A stretch of 64,000 nucleotides of DNA from Alteripontixanthobacter muriae. Its GTDB lineage: Bacteria > Pseudomonadota > Alphaproteobacteria > Sphingomonadales > Sphingomonadaceae. Under the pieces are notes generated by a model. The model saw nothing but the letters and a program-made list of their open reading frames with translations, was not told where the DNA came from and did no database searches. Positions 52,661 through 61,416 of this stretch are shown here, in pieces. The stretch's first letter is position 1. The number at the start of each line of letters is the position of its first letter. Where the stretch lies: positions 124,001 to 188,000 of the forward strand of contig NZ_JAAFZT010000005.1 of the NCBI RefSeq assembly GCF_013336795.1. The letters are read 5' to 3'. A program made the translations under genes and the position numbers.

Positions 52661-53430
52661 GCCGCCTGCATCTCACCTTCCTTTGCGAAGGCAGTCGCCT
52701 GGCTGGAACTCTCGACACCGCACCCGGCCAAACCGGGCTGTTGATCGTCAGCGGGGGCAACGAGGTGCGGTCCGGAGCCTTTTCGGGACAGGCTCGATTT
52801 GCAGCGAAAATCGCCCGGGCAGGGTTTCCGGTTTTTCGCTACGATCGCCGGGGCATTGGCGATAGCGAAGGAGCCAATCGGGGCTTCCGCCAGGCTGGCG
52901 CCGATATTACTGCCGCTCTGTCCGGCTTCCGCGCCATCAGTCCGCAAATCGTGCGCATCGTCGGCTTCGGCAATTGCGACGCTGCGAGCGCGCTGATGCT
53001 GGCGGCGGGTGGTGGATGCGACAGCCTGCTCCTCTCGAACCCGTGGACTATCGAAGACACCGACGACACGCCGCCGGCTGGTGCCATTCGCAGGCGCTAC
53101 GCAGCAAAGCTGCGCAACCCGCGTGAGTTGGTGCGATTGGCCAGAGGACAAGTTGATTTCGGCAAGCTGGCGCGCGGTTTGCGAAAGGCGGCTACCCGGA
53201 TGCAAGGGCCGAATTCGCTATCGCAGGAGATGCAGGCAGGGCTCGCCCGCTTTGAAGGCCCGGCACGGTTCCTGCTCGCCACTGCGGACCGCACGGCACA
53301 GGCTTTCCTGGAAAGCTGGCCTATAGGCGACGAGCGCATCAGCCGCTGCGAGGGCGCGACACATGCGTATGTGGAACAGGATTCGAGTGACTGGCTGGTA
53401 GATCAGACGCTGCTGGCGCTGCGATCCTGA
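52657..53430 (+). CDS. exosortase A-associated alpha/beta hydrolase 1
   Basis: A 257-residue alpha/beta hydrolase resembling TIGR03100. FRYDRRGIGDSEG is the strand before the nucleophile; the elbow reads GFGNCDAAS with C107 where Ser is usual, as in dienelactone hydrolases. The catalytic His is in GATHAYVEQDS. A Cys nucleophile would suit thioester chemistry on the carrier protein, but that is inference. The 3' end overlaps the convergent RNA methyltransferase gene by 28 bp. Confidence 0.82.
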   Translation: MSRLHLTFLCEGSRLAGTLDTAPGQTGLLIVSGGNEVRSGAFSGQARFAAKIARAGFPVFRYDRRGIGDSEGANRGFRQAGADITAALSGFRAISPQIVRIVGFGNCDAASALMLAAGGGCDSLLLSNPWTIEDTDDTPPAGAIRRRYAAKLRNPRELVRLARGQVDFGKLARGLRKAATRMQGPNSLSQEMQAGLARFEGPARFLLATADRTAQAFLESWPIGDERISRCEGATHAYVEQDSSDWLVDQTLLALRS

Positions 53431-54632
53431 CGCAGGAACAGGCTGGCGAGTTCGACATGGGTCGACCAGCGGAATTGCCCGACGGGGCGTAGTTCGTGCA
53501 AGGTGAAGCCCGCCTCCACCAGAACCTTTGCATCGCGCGCCCAACTGGCCGGATTGCAACTGATGTATACTATGCGATCCGCCTTGCTTTCGGCTATTTT
53601 CGCAATCTGCTCTCGCGCACCGGCCCGCGGCGGGTCGAGCAGGACGCCCGCGAATCTGTTCAGTTCGTCGTGCATCAGCGGATTGCGGAACAGGTCGCGA
53701 TGCATGCCAAACACAGGCTTGCCGCTGCTGCCAGCAGCCGCCTTGCAGGCCAGATGAGCCTCACGCGCTGCTTCGACGGCCAGCACCTTGCAAACGTCCG
53801 CCAGTGCAAAGGCGAATGTCCCGAGGCCAGAGAAGAGATCGACCACCGTTTCGCACTCACCAAGCCAATCCCTGGCTGCCCGCACCAGCGCTTCTTCGCC
53901 GTCATGGGTGGCCTGCAGGAACGATCCGACCGGAAACGGCACCGCCACACCGCCGAGTGTTATGGTGACCGGCTCAGGTTCCCATTGCGGCTCCGGTCCG
54001 AAGCCGGAGTCGATGGTGAGCCTCGCCAATCCATGTTCCCGAGCGAAATCGAGCAATTCCTCGATCTGCGACAGCCCTTCGACAGAAAGGCCGATGAAAC
54101 CGCAGTCGACGCCCTGATCTGTCAGCACCAGTTCGACGTCGACCGAATACTTGCCTTTCCGCCGCGACAGGAGCTGCCGCACGGGTTCGACCAAAGCGAA
54201 TAGTTGTTCTGCCAACACGTGACATTCCCGCATATCGACAATGCGATGAGATCCGCTTTCACGAAATCCGATGATGGCGCGTCTGCCACCGCTGGCGGCG
54301 TGCAGCGTCGCCCTGCGGCGGCTGCGCGGCGGCGAAAGATGGGCGGGCGCGAGTATGGTGGGGGTGAGCCCCTGCCCTTCTGCGGCGTTGCGGACGCGGT
54401 CCGTGACGAACCCGCGCAGGCTTTCCTCGTCGAGGTGCTGCAACTGGCAGCCGCCGCATTGTGGAAAATGACGGCATGGCGGCGATGCGTGATGCGGTCC
54501 GGCGATAATCGTGCCGTCGTCCATCAACAAATCACCAGGTGCCGCACCGCTGGCATGGCGTCCGTCCGCCGTAACCCCGTCGCCTTTGGCTGCCACGCGG
54601 ATGATCGGCACCGCTTCGCCTTTATCGCTCAT
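53403..54632 (-). CDS. RumA/TrmA-type Fe-S 23S rRNA/tRNA m5U methyltransferase
   Basis: A 409-residue class I RNA methyltransferase. C53-x5-C59-G-G-C62 with a later Cys (MRECHVL) is the [4Fe-4S] site of RlmD/RumA. The TRAM domain is short. SAM motif VVDLFSGLGTFAFALAD, LLDPPRAGA and the catalytic Cys in YISCNPASWARD follow. The end GQFRWSTHVELASLF replaces the E. coli DMFPQTHHVE. It adds m5U to 23S rRNA or tRNA; which position is unclear. Start ATG 54632, overlapping the next gene's stop as ATGA. Confidence 0.88.
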   Translation of the reverse strand: MSDKGEAVPIIRVAAKGDGVTADGRHASGAAPGDLLMDDGTIIAGPHHASPPCRHFPQCGGCQLQHLDEESLRGFVTDRVRNAAEGQGLTPTILAPAHLSPPRSRRRATLHAASGGRRAIIGFRESGSHRIVDMRECHVLAEQLFALVEPVRQLLSRRKGKYSVDVELVLTDQGVDCGFIGLSVEGLSQIEELLDFAREHGLARLTIDSGFGPEPQWEPEPVTITLGGVAVPFPVGSFLQATHDGEEALVRAARDWLGECETVVDLFSGLGTFAFALADVCKVLAVEAAREAHLACKAAAGSSGKPVFGMHRDLFRNPLMHDELNRFAGVLLDPPRAGAREQIAKIAESKADRIVYISCNPASWARDAKVLVEAGFTLHELRPVGQFRWSTHVELASLFLRQDRSASSV

Positions 54633-56020
54633 AGCAAGGAACCCCACGCATCGGCGGCGCAATCCGCCAGCATTCCGGCAGTGAAGGCTGGCCCGGCCAG
54701 TCTGGCCGCCGCCTTGTGCAAGGCATAACCCTGCTCGGCAGCGGTAACTGCATCGATCCCTGTCGCCAACCTGCTGGCGATCATTCCCGCGAGAACATCG
54801 CCAGTACCTGCCGTGGATAGCCACGGCGTTGCTGGCGGACAGAAAATGATCTCGCCCTCCGGCGAAGCGATGATGGTATCCGGCCCCTTCGCGACCACCA
54901 CTGCTTGGCTCGCTTCAGCCAGAGCCCTGGCGCGCAGATGCTTTGCGCCCGTACCCGGCAAATCGAACATCTGCTCGAGCCCCTGCAGCTCTCCCTCATG
55001 CGGCGTCACGACCGTAGCTTTGTCGCGGCTGTGCAGCATGGCGGGGCTGAGCAGAGCCAGCCCATCTGCGTCGATCACGCATGCTCGGTCCTTCTCCAGC
55101 GATTGCCGCAGCCGGTGTATCGCATCCTCGCTTCGCCCGAGGCCCGGACCCACGAGAATAGCGGAGATCCTCTCATCCTCTAGCGCTTCATCCAAAGGTG
55201 CTTGCACGATGACCAGTTCCGCTGGCGCATCGGGGTGGGAATGACTGGCGAACAGCTTCACATATCCGGCACCAGAGCGCATCGCCGCCTGCGCTGCCAG
55301 CAGTCCGGCACCGGGCATCTCTCCGCCGACAATCGCCAGCAGGCCGCGCTTATATTTATGGCTTTCGAATCCGGGGGGGTCGAGACGTGGGGGCTGCGCG
55401 AGGCGGACGGAATTGTCAGCATTGATCCCGATATCAACGCGCCTGAGCATACCCATGCTGGACATGGCCGGCATGAGATAATGCGCCGGCTTCCATGCGC
55501 CGATCGCGATGGTCAAATCGTAGCTGACGTCGCTTCCGAGCAGGCGTCCGTTGTCGCTGTCGATCCCGCTGGGGCAATCGACGGCTATGGCCAGTTCATG
55601 ACACTTGCGAAGGGATTGCAGCAATTGCACCAGTTCCTCGCCAAGTTCGCGGGTCTGAGCCATGCCGAAAAGACAATCGACGAAGACGCTTCCAGAACGA
55701 CTGACCGCCTCCTCCTCGATCGACCCGGAATACATTTGGCGGGCTGCCGATGCCGTATCGCTGCTGGTGCCCAGGGGAGCGATGACGGTCACGTGGAGCC
55801 CTCGGCGGGCGAGCTCGCCAGCAATGATGAAACCGTCACCACCGTTGTTACCCGGCCCACATAATACCGTGACCGAGCGACCGGCTGCCATGCGCCAGAC
55901 GATATCCGCGGCCGCTTCGCCAACCTGCTTCATCAGATCGAACGCGGAAGCACCCTGCTGCATCAGCACAGCTTCGGCCTCGCGCATTTTTTGCGCGTCG
56001 AGGATCGGCTTACTTGGCAT
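54629..56020 (-). CDS. nnr: bifunctional NAD(P)HX epimerase/dehydratase
   Basis: A 463-residue fusion of YjeF_N epimerase (about 1-205) and ADP/ATP-dependent dehydratase (about 215-463). It repairs hydrated NAD(P)H. VLCGPGNNGGDGFIIAGEL and VDCLFGMAQTREL mark the epimerase; LVGPGLGRSEDA, VVTPHEGE and STAGTGDVLAGMIASRL mark the kinase-like dehydratase. I chose ATG 56020 ([10 protein letters not shown]), overlapping the small lipoprotein gene by 11 bp. Confidence 0.95.
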   Translation of the reverse strand: MPSKPILDAQKMREAEAVLMQQGASAFDLMKQVGEAAADIVWRMAAGRSVTVLCGPGNNGGDGFIIAGELARRGLHVTVIAPLGTSSDTASAARQMYSGSIEEEAVSRSGSVFVDCLFGMAQTRELGEELVQLLQSLRKCHELAIAVDCPSGIDSDNGRLLGSDVSYDLTIAIGAWKPAHYLMPAMSSMGMLRRVDIGINADNSVRLAQPPRLDPPGFESHKYKRGLLAIVGGEMPGAGLLAAQAAMRSGAGYVKLFASHSHPDAPAELVIVQAPLDEALEDERISAILVGPGLGRSEDAIHRLRQSLEKDRACVIDADGLALLSPAMLHSRDKATVVTPHEGELQGLEQMFDLPGTGAKHLRARALAEASQAVVVAKGPDTIIASPEGEIIFCPPATPWLSTAGTGDVLAGMIASRLATGIDAVTAAEQGYALHKAAARLAGPAFTAGMLADCAADAWGSLL

Positions 56021-56378
56021 CGGGTTGCACATTCAGCACGGCGGGAAACCGGTAGCGGTCGCCATCCACCGCCACTTCCAGAATGTCTCCGTCAAGGGAT
56101 CGACCGAGTTCGCCGGCGCCGTCCGCAAGATACAACCCGCTCCCGTCGCTCGCTTCCAGCACGCGCCGGAAACCTCCATCCGGGTGCCTGATAATCAGAT
56201 ACTTGACGCCCGCACTTGCATGGGATTCGACCCTGCACGCCTCTGCCATCCTGCCGCCATCTACCGCACATTTGATAATATCAGCACCTGCGTCAGCCTG
56301 AGCCTGCGTGACCGGTTTTCCACATGCAGCGACCAATGACGCAAGAGCGATGACAGTTGCCCGATCAGATATCGGCAT
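56010..56378 (-). CDS. small hypothetical lipoprotein
   Basis: A 122-residue protein I do not recognise. A short signal ends in lipobox VAAC (C19). The mature part has two further cysteines ([15 protein letters not shown]) and a beta-rich end ([36 protein letters not shown]). It lies between ilvD and nnr with overlaps at both ends, so it is translated with them. Start could also be ATG 56384. Function unknown. Confidence 0.7.
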   Translation of the reverse strand: MPISDRATVIALASLVAACGKPVTQAQADAGADIIKCAVDGGRMAEACRVESHASAGVKYLIIRHPDGGFRRVLEASDGSGLYLADGAGELGRSLDGDILEVAVDGDRYRFPAVLNVQPDAK

Positions 56379-58086
56379 AGACATGCGTTTCTGCCCGCGC
56401 ACCGGGATGGGTGACGGCGCCGCTATATGCCGGGCCGACGTTTTGTGCGTACCGCCACAGGGCACCCGATTGATAGTCGTTGCTGCGTGCCTGCCAGTCG
56501 GCCCTTCGCCGGTCCAGTTCCTGCGCATCGACATCCAGATCGATGGTGCCCGCTTTGGCGTCGATGGTGATGGTGTCGCCATCCTGTACCAGCGCGATGG
56601 GGCCGCCGTCTGCAGCCTCGGGGCCGACATGGCCGATGCAAAATCCCCGCGTCGCGCCTGAGAAGCGCCCATCGGTAATCAGCGCTACCTTCTCTCCCAT
56701 ACCCTGCCCGTAAAGAGCGGCGGTGGTCGAGAGCATCTCGCGCATTCCCGGACCTCCTTTCGGCCCTTCGTAGCGGATGACGAGCACGCTGCCTTCCGCA
56801 ATGTTGCGATCCTCCACCGCGCGGAAGGCATCCTCCTCGCAATCGAACACACGTGCCGGACCCGAAAAACAAAGCCTTTCCATGCCCGCGACTTTCACGA
56901 TGGCTCCATCGGGGGCAAGCGATCCCTTCAAGCCCACGACACCGCCTGTGGGGCTTAGAGGCGTCCTGACGTCATAGATCACCTTCTGATCGGGGTTCCA
57001 GGTAATCTCCTCGAGGTTTTCTCCCAGGCTCCTGCCGGTGACCGTCAACGGTTCCGGATCGAGGAATCCGCCATCCAGCATCGTCTTCATCAGCATGTAG
57101 ACGCCGCCCGCATCATGCATGTCGCGCGCGACATAGCGTCCGCCGGGCTTGAGGTCAGCGATGTAGGGTGTGGATTTGAAGATTTCCGCCACGTCATGCA
57201 GGTCGAAGGTAATCCCGCATTCGCTGGCCATCGCGGGCAGGTGCAGCGCCGCATTGGTCGAACCGCCGGTGGCGGCGACGACCCGCGCGGCGTTCTCGAA
57301 CGCAGCGCGGGTGCAGATATCGCGCGGGCGGATATTCGCCTCCAGCAGATGCATGACCTGCCTGCCCGCCGCCCGGGCTATCTCTTCACGTGATTTATAA
57401 GGTGCCGGGGCCATGTTGCTGTTCGGCAAGGACAAACCTATGGCTTCACCGACGCAGGCCATGGTGTTGGCGGTGAACTGCCCTCCGCAGGCGCCGTGCC
57501 CGGGACAGGCAACTTTTTCCAGCGCAGAGAGGTCTTTCAGCGGACAGTTGCCGGCGGCGTGCTGGCCCACAGCCTCGAACACATCGACGACGGTTACGTC
57601 CTCGCCCTTGTAGCGGCCGGGCAGGATCGATCCGCCATAGACGAAGATGCTCGGGACGTTCAGACGCAGCATCGCCATCATCATGCCCGGCAGACTCTTG
57701 TCGCAGCCGGCGAAGCCGACGAGTGCGTCGTAGCAGTGCCCGCGGACGGACAGTTCGACAGAATCCGCAATGACTTCGCGGCTGACCAGCGACGATTTCA
57801 TTCCCTGGTGGCCCATCGCGATACCGTCGGTCACCGTGATGGTGTTGAAGCGGCGCGGCATGCCGCCTGCCTCGTCCACACCCTGCCGGCAGATATCGGC
57901 TTGCGCATCCAGAGTGGTGTTGCACGGTGCGCTGTCGTTCCCTGCCGAGGCCACCGCGACGAAGGGCCTGGCGATCTCTTCCTCGCTCAATCCCATTGCA
58001 TAATAATAGGACCGGTGCGGCGCGCGTTCCGGCCCGACCGAGACATGACGGCTCGGAAGTTTCAACTTGTCGAAGCGCTTTGTCAT
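56365..58086 (-). CDS. ilvD: dihydroxy-acid dehydratase
   Basis: A 573-residue IlvD dehydrating 2,3-dihydroxy-isovalerate and -methylvalerate, third step of branched-chain synthesis. Cluster cysteines C55 (SAPCNTT), C128 ([10 protein letters not shown]) and C200 ([13 protein letters not shown]) are intact; the lysine-containing [11 protein letters not shown] and IGHVGPEA are present. ATG 58086 ([10 protein letters not shown]) has CAGGAAA upstream, preferred over ATG 58113. The other ilv genes are 50 kb away. Confidence 0.96.
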   Translation of the reverse strand: MTKRFDKLKLPSRHVSVGPERAPHRSYYYAMGLSEEEIARPFVAVASAGNDSAPCNTTLDAQADICRQGVDEAGGMPRRFNTITVTDGIAMGHQGMKSSLVSREVIADSVELSVRGHCYDALVGFAGCDKSLPGMMMAMLRLNVPSIFVYGGSILPGRYKGEDVTVVDVFEAVGQHAAGNCPLKDLSALEKVACPGHGACGGQFTANTMACVGEAIGLSLPNSNMAPAPYKSREEIARAAGRQVMHLLEANIRPRDICTRAAFENAARVVAATGGSTNAALHLPAMASECGITFDLHDVAEIFKSTPYIADLKPGGRYVARDMHDAGGVYMLMKTMLDGGFLDPEPLTVTGRSLGENLEEITWNPDQKVIYDVRTPLSPTGGVVGLKGSLAPDGAIVKVAGMERLCFSGPARVFDCEEDAFRAVEDRNIAEGSVLVIRYEGPKGGPGMREMLSTTAALYGQGMGEKVALITDGRFSGATRGFCIGHVGPEAADGGPIALVQDGDTITIDAKAGTIDLDVDAQELDRRRADWQARSNDYQSGALWRYAQNVGPAYSGAVTHPGARAETHVYADI

Positions 58087-58128
58087 TTCGTTTCCTGCAA
58101 GGGCGGCGGACAAGCCACAGCCCTGCCC

Positions 58129-58851
58129 TTACTGCAACGCCAGCGCAACCCGGTTGGCGACATCGGCCAGCAACGCCGCCCATCTCGCCTGCCCTGCTTC
58201 ATCCGTGATCTGGTCCTGCCTGATCTCGACGGTGAGATAGGGAATGCCGCGTGCTTCGGCATGGCGGTTCATGGTTACGTTCAGATCCTTGCCGGAATAT
58301 GGCTGATTGTCGCCGACCCTCAGTCCTTCTTCCGCGAACGAGCGAATGGCATGGCGCGTGGCGCGATCATCGTCATTGTACAGAAGGCCCACCTGCCAAG
58401 GGCGCGGTTCGCCGCCGCTTCGCAGTTCGGGCGTGAAGCTATGGACGGCTACAATTAGTTCAGGCTCGCATTGCGAAACCCATTCAGCCAGCGCCGCGTG
58501 ATAGGGCCGGTAATAAGTCGCCAACCGCCGTTCGACATCGGCACCGATGTTGCCGGGGATCAGATGCCCATCACTTATCGTCGGGACGCAAGCGGGGTCG
58601 TCTTCTTCCCGGTGGAGATCGCAAACAAGGCGGCTGATCGTGGCGATGTGCGCTGCGATGTCATGGCGCCGCGCAAGACGGTCGGCCACACCCTCGACCC
58701 CGATGTCGAGCGCGATGTGCTGTTGCATGAGAGCGCTCGGCAGTCCGAGTTCCACGTCTTCCGGGACATGGTTCGAAGCATGATCGGCAATGCAGATGAT
58801 CCCGCCAAGCCTGGCTGTTCCGGCGCGGCGGAAGGGTCTCCCATCACTCAT
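58129..58851 (-). CDS. N-formylglutamate amidohydrolase-like protein
   Basis: A 240-residue N-formylglutamate deformylase/amidohydrolase family protein. IICIADHASNHVPED (metal His/Asn), DIGVEGVADRLA, RLVCDLHRE and VAVHSFTPEL are the family motifs. In histidine degradation it releases glutamate; no hut genes are near, so the substrate may be different. ATG 58851 overlaps the ispE stop as ATGA, which suggests co-translation. Confidence 0.88.
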   Translation of the reverse strand: MSDGRPFRRAGTARLGGIICIADHASNHVPEDVELGLPSALMQQHIALDIGVEGVADRLARRHDIAAHIATISRLVCDLHREEDDPACVPTISDGHLIPGNIGADVERRLATYYRPYHAALAEWVSQCEPELIVAVHSFTPELRSGGEPRPWQVGLLYNDDDRATRHAIRSFAEEGLRVGDNQPYSGKDLNVTMNRHAEARGIPYLTVEIRQDQITDEAGQARWAALLADVANRVALALQ

Positions 58852-59660
58852 CTCAAACGCCCCTGCATTCGCCACCAGGCGGGATTTTCGGAGCCTAGCC
58901 TGCCGGAAGCTGACGTCATGGCGTCATGATTGTCGAACAGGGCAAAACAAGTGGCTCCCGAACCCGACATGCGGACCAGCGTGGCACCCGTGCTGCGCAA
59001 AGCGGCAAGAACGTCGGCCACTTCCGGCACCAGTTCGGTTGCCGCTGCTTCGAGATCATTATGCCCCTCGCGCCCGATTCGGGACAGAGGTCCGGACGGC
59101 AGTGGACCGCCATCCACGCCATTCCACCTAGCGAAAACCGCCGGCGTGGATAGCGGGACGCGGGAGTTCACCAGCAGGACAGGTGTACCGGACAAATCGT
59201 TCTCGACCGGTTCAAGTTCGGTGCCCGTGCCGCGCCCGATGCAGGCTTCGCTTCTTACGCAAGCGGGAACATCGGCGCCCAGTCTGGCTGCGCGGTCCTG
59301 CCAGTTTTCGGGCAAACCGTACATCCGTTCTATTACCCTGAAAACCGCGCCGGCATCGGCCGATCCGCCGCCGAGGCCTGCGGCCACCGGTAGACGCTTG
59401 TCCAGAGTGACCGCCAACCCGCTCTGCCGCGGCAGGCGCGAGAGAGACTGCGAAACGATGTTGCCGAACGGCGCATCCAGTTGACCGGCAAAGCGACCAG
59501 TCTGCTCGAACCTGTCTTCCGCAGCTTCGGCAAAGGTCAGCCGGTCACCATCGTCCACGAAGGCGAAGGCGGTTTCGAGTTCATGATAGCCATCCTCGCG
59601 CCGCTTGCGGACATGCAGCGCGAGGTTGATCTTGGCATAAGCTGTCTCGGACTGAGCCAT
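58848..59660 (-). CDS. ispE: 4-diphosphocytidyl-2-C-methyl-D-erythritol kinase
   Basis: A 270-residue GHMP kinase in the MEP isoprenoid route. AYAKINLALHVRKRREDGYHE holds the catalytic Lys; LPVAAGLGGGSADAGAV is the GHMP glycine loop; MSGSGATCFALF the C-terminal motif 3. ATG 59660 has a gap of 22 bp from the ETF-QO stop, so the three genes ETF-QO, ispE and the amidohydrolase may be one transcript. Confidence 0.96.
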   Translation of the reverse strand: MAQSETAYAKINLALHVRKRREDGYHELETAFAFVDDGDRLTFAEAAEDRFEQTGRFAGQLDAPFGNIVSQSLSRLPRQSGLAVTLDKRLPVAAGLGGGSADAGAVFRVIERMYGLPENWQDRAARLGADVPACVRSEACIGRGTGTELEPVENDLSGTPVLLVNSRVPLSTPAVFARWNGVDGGPLPSGPLSRIGREGHNDLEAAATELVPEVADVLAALRSTGATLVRMSGSGATCFALFDNHDAMTSASGRLGSENPAWWRMQGRLR

Positions 59661-59682
59661 CTCGGATCGCGCGTCGGGCGCA

Positions 59683-61329
59683 TCACATGTTCGGATAATT
59701 CGGCCCGCCCCCGCCTTCCGGCGTAGTCCATTCGATGTTCTGGTTGGGATCCTTGATGTCGCAAGTCTTGCAATGGACGCAATTCTGCGAGTTGATCACG
59801 AATTCGGGCTTGCCCTCTTCAACACCTGTCCATTCATACACACCCGCCGGGCAGTAGCGGGTGGACGGCCCTCCATAAACGCCCAACTCGCTGCTCAATT
59901 GCAGTTGCGGGTCGATGACCTTGAGGTGGTTGGGCTGGTCTTCTGCATGATTGGTATTCGACAGGAACACGGATGACAGCCGGTCGAAGCTGAGGACGTT
60001 GTCTGGCTTGGGATAGTCGATCGGCTTGTACAGGTCGGCGCGCTGCAGATGTTCGTAATCGCGCTCATGCTTCATGGCGACCGGCAAGCCGATCTTCAGC
60101 TGGCGCATCCACATGTCGATCCCGGCGACAACCGTGCCGAGGTCCGCGCCGAAGCGGGCGACTGCAGGCTCCGCATTCTGAACCTTCTTCAGCTCGGTAG
60201 CGATCCAGCTCGACCGGACGGCGGCATCGTAATCCATCAGTTCGGCATGTTCCTGCCGGTTGGCGATCGAAGCGGCGATGCTTTCAGCAGCCAGCATGCC
60301 GCTCTTCATTGCCGTATGGCTGCCCTTGATGCGTGGCACGTTCACGAAGCCTGCGGCACAGCCGACCAGAACCCCGCCGGGGAAGGCGAGCTTCGGGACG
60401 GACTGCCAGCCGCCCTCGTTAATGGCGCGGGCACCATAAGCGACGCGTTTGGCGCCTTCCAGGATCTCCGCCACCTTCGGATGATGCTTCCAGCGCTGGA
60501 ATTCCTGGAAAGGCGAGACGTAGGGATTCTTGTAATCGAGCGCGGTGACGAAGCCGATGGCCACCTGGCCGCCCGCCTGATGATAGATGAACCCGCCGCC
60601 CCAGCTTTCGCTTTCCGACAGCGGCCAGCCTTGCGTGTGAATGACGCGCCCGGGTACATGCTTTTCCGGGTCGATGTCCCACAATTCCTTGATGCCGAGG
60701 CCGTAGATCTGCGGCTGGCAGTCCGCCTCGAGATCGAAGCGATGCTTCATCTTTTTGGTCAGATTGCCACGGACGCCCTCGGCTAGGACGGTATATTTTG
60801 CCTGGATCTCCATACCCGGCTGGTAATCGGACTTGTGCGACCCGTCCGCCGCGACGCCCATATCCTGCGTGATAACGCCCGTTGCAGCACCGCTTTCGTC
60901 GAACATGATTTCGGACGCGGGGAAGCCGGGGAAGACCATCACGCCAAGTTCCTCGGCCTTCTCACCCAGCCAGCGGGTCAGATTTCCGAGCGAAACGGTG
61001 TAGCAGCCCTTGTTCGACATGAAGGGCGGCATGGCGATGTGCGGCATGGAATATTGCTTCGCCTTCGACAGCACCCAGTGCCAATTGTCGGTGACGGGCG
61101 TTTCTGCCAGAGGGCAATCCTGCTCGCGCCAGTCGGGCAGCAACTCGTCCATTGCCTTCGGATCAACCACCGCGCCCGACAGGATGTGGGCGCCAATCTC
61201 CGAACCTTTTTCCAGAACGATGACCTCGAGTTCCTCGTTCAGCTGCTTGAGGCGGATGGCCGTAGCCATTCCCGCCACGCCGCCGCCGACGATCACTACG
61301 TCGCAGGGCATCGATTCACGTTCGGTCAT
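59683..61329 (-). CDS. electron transfer flavoprotein-ubiquinone oxidoreductase
   Basis: A 548-residue ETF-QO passing electrons from ETF to ubiquinone at the inner membrane. The FAD loop is VVIVGGGVAGMATAI (11-25); SNKGCYTVSLGNLTRWLG and the ubiquinone region PKVAEILEGAKRVAYGARAI follow; the [4Fe-4S] ligands are CPAGVYEW and CVHCKTCDIKDP. ATG 61329 (MTERESMPCD). It is divergent from the UDG-like gene with 87 bp in between. Confidence 0.96.
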   Translation of the reverse strand: MTERESMPCDVVIVGGGVAGMATAIRLKQLNEELEVIVLEKGSEIGAHILSGAVVDPKAMDELLPDWREQDCPLAETPVTDNWHWVLSKAKQYSMPHIAMPPFMSNKGCYTVSLGNLTRWLGEKAEELGVMVFPGFPASEIMFDESGAATGVITQDMGVAADGSHKSDYQPGMEIQAKYTVLAEGVRGNLTKKMKHRFDLEADCQPQIYGLGIKELWDIDPEKHVPGRVIHTQGWPLSESESWGGGFIYHQAGGQVAIGFVTALDYKNPYVSPFQEFQRWKHHPKVAEILEGAKRVAYGARAINEGGWQSVPKLAFPGGVLVGCAAGFVNVPRIKGSHTAMKSGMLAAESIAASIANRQEHAELMDYDAAVRSSWIATELKKVQNAEPAVARFGADLGTVVAGIDMWMRQLKIGLPVAMKHERDYEHLQRADLYKPIDYPKPDNVLSFDRLSSVFLSNTNHAEDQPNHLKVIDPQLQLSSELGVYGGPSTRYCPAGVYEWTGVEEGKPEFVINSQNCVHCKTCDIKDPNQNIEWTTPEGGGGPNYPNM

Positions 61330-61416
61330 CCCGGTCTTTCCTTCCGATCAAATCTTCCCTAATTACTTGATTGCTGCGGGCTGCAAGGTCAAGGCCCGCA
61401 CCCCAAGGCTGATGCC

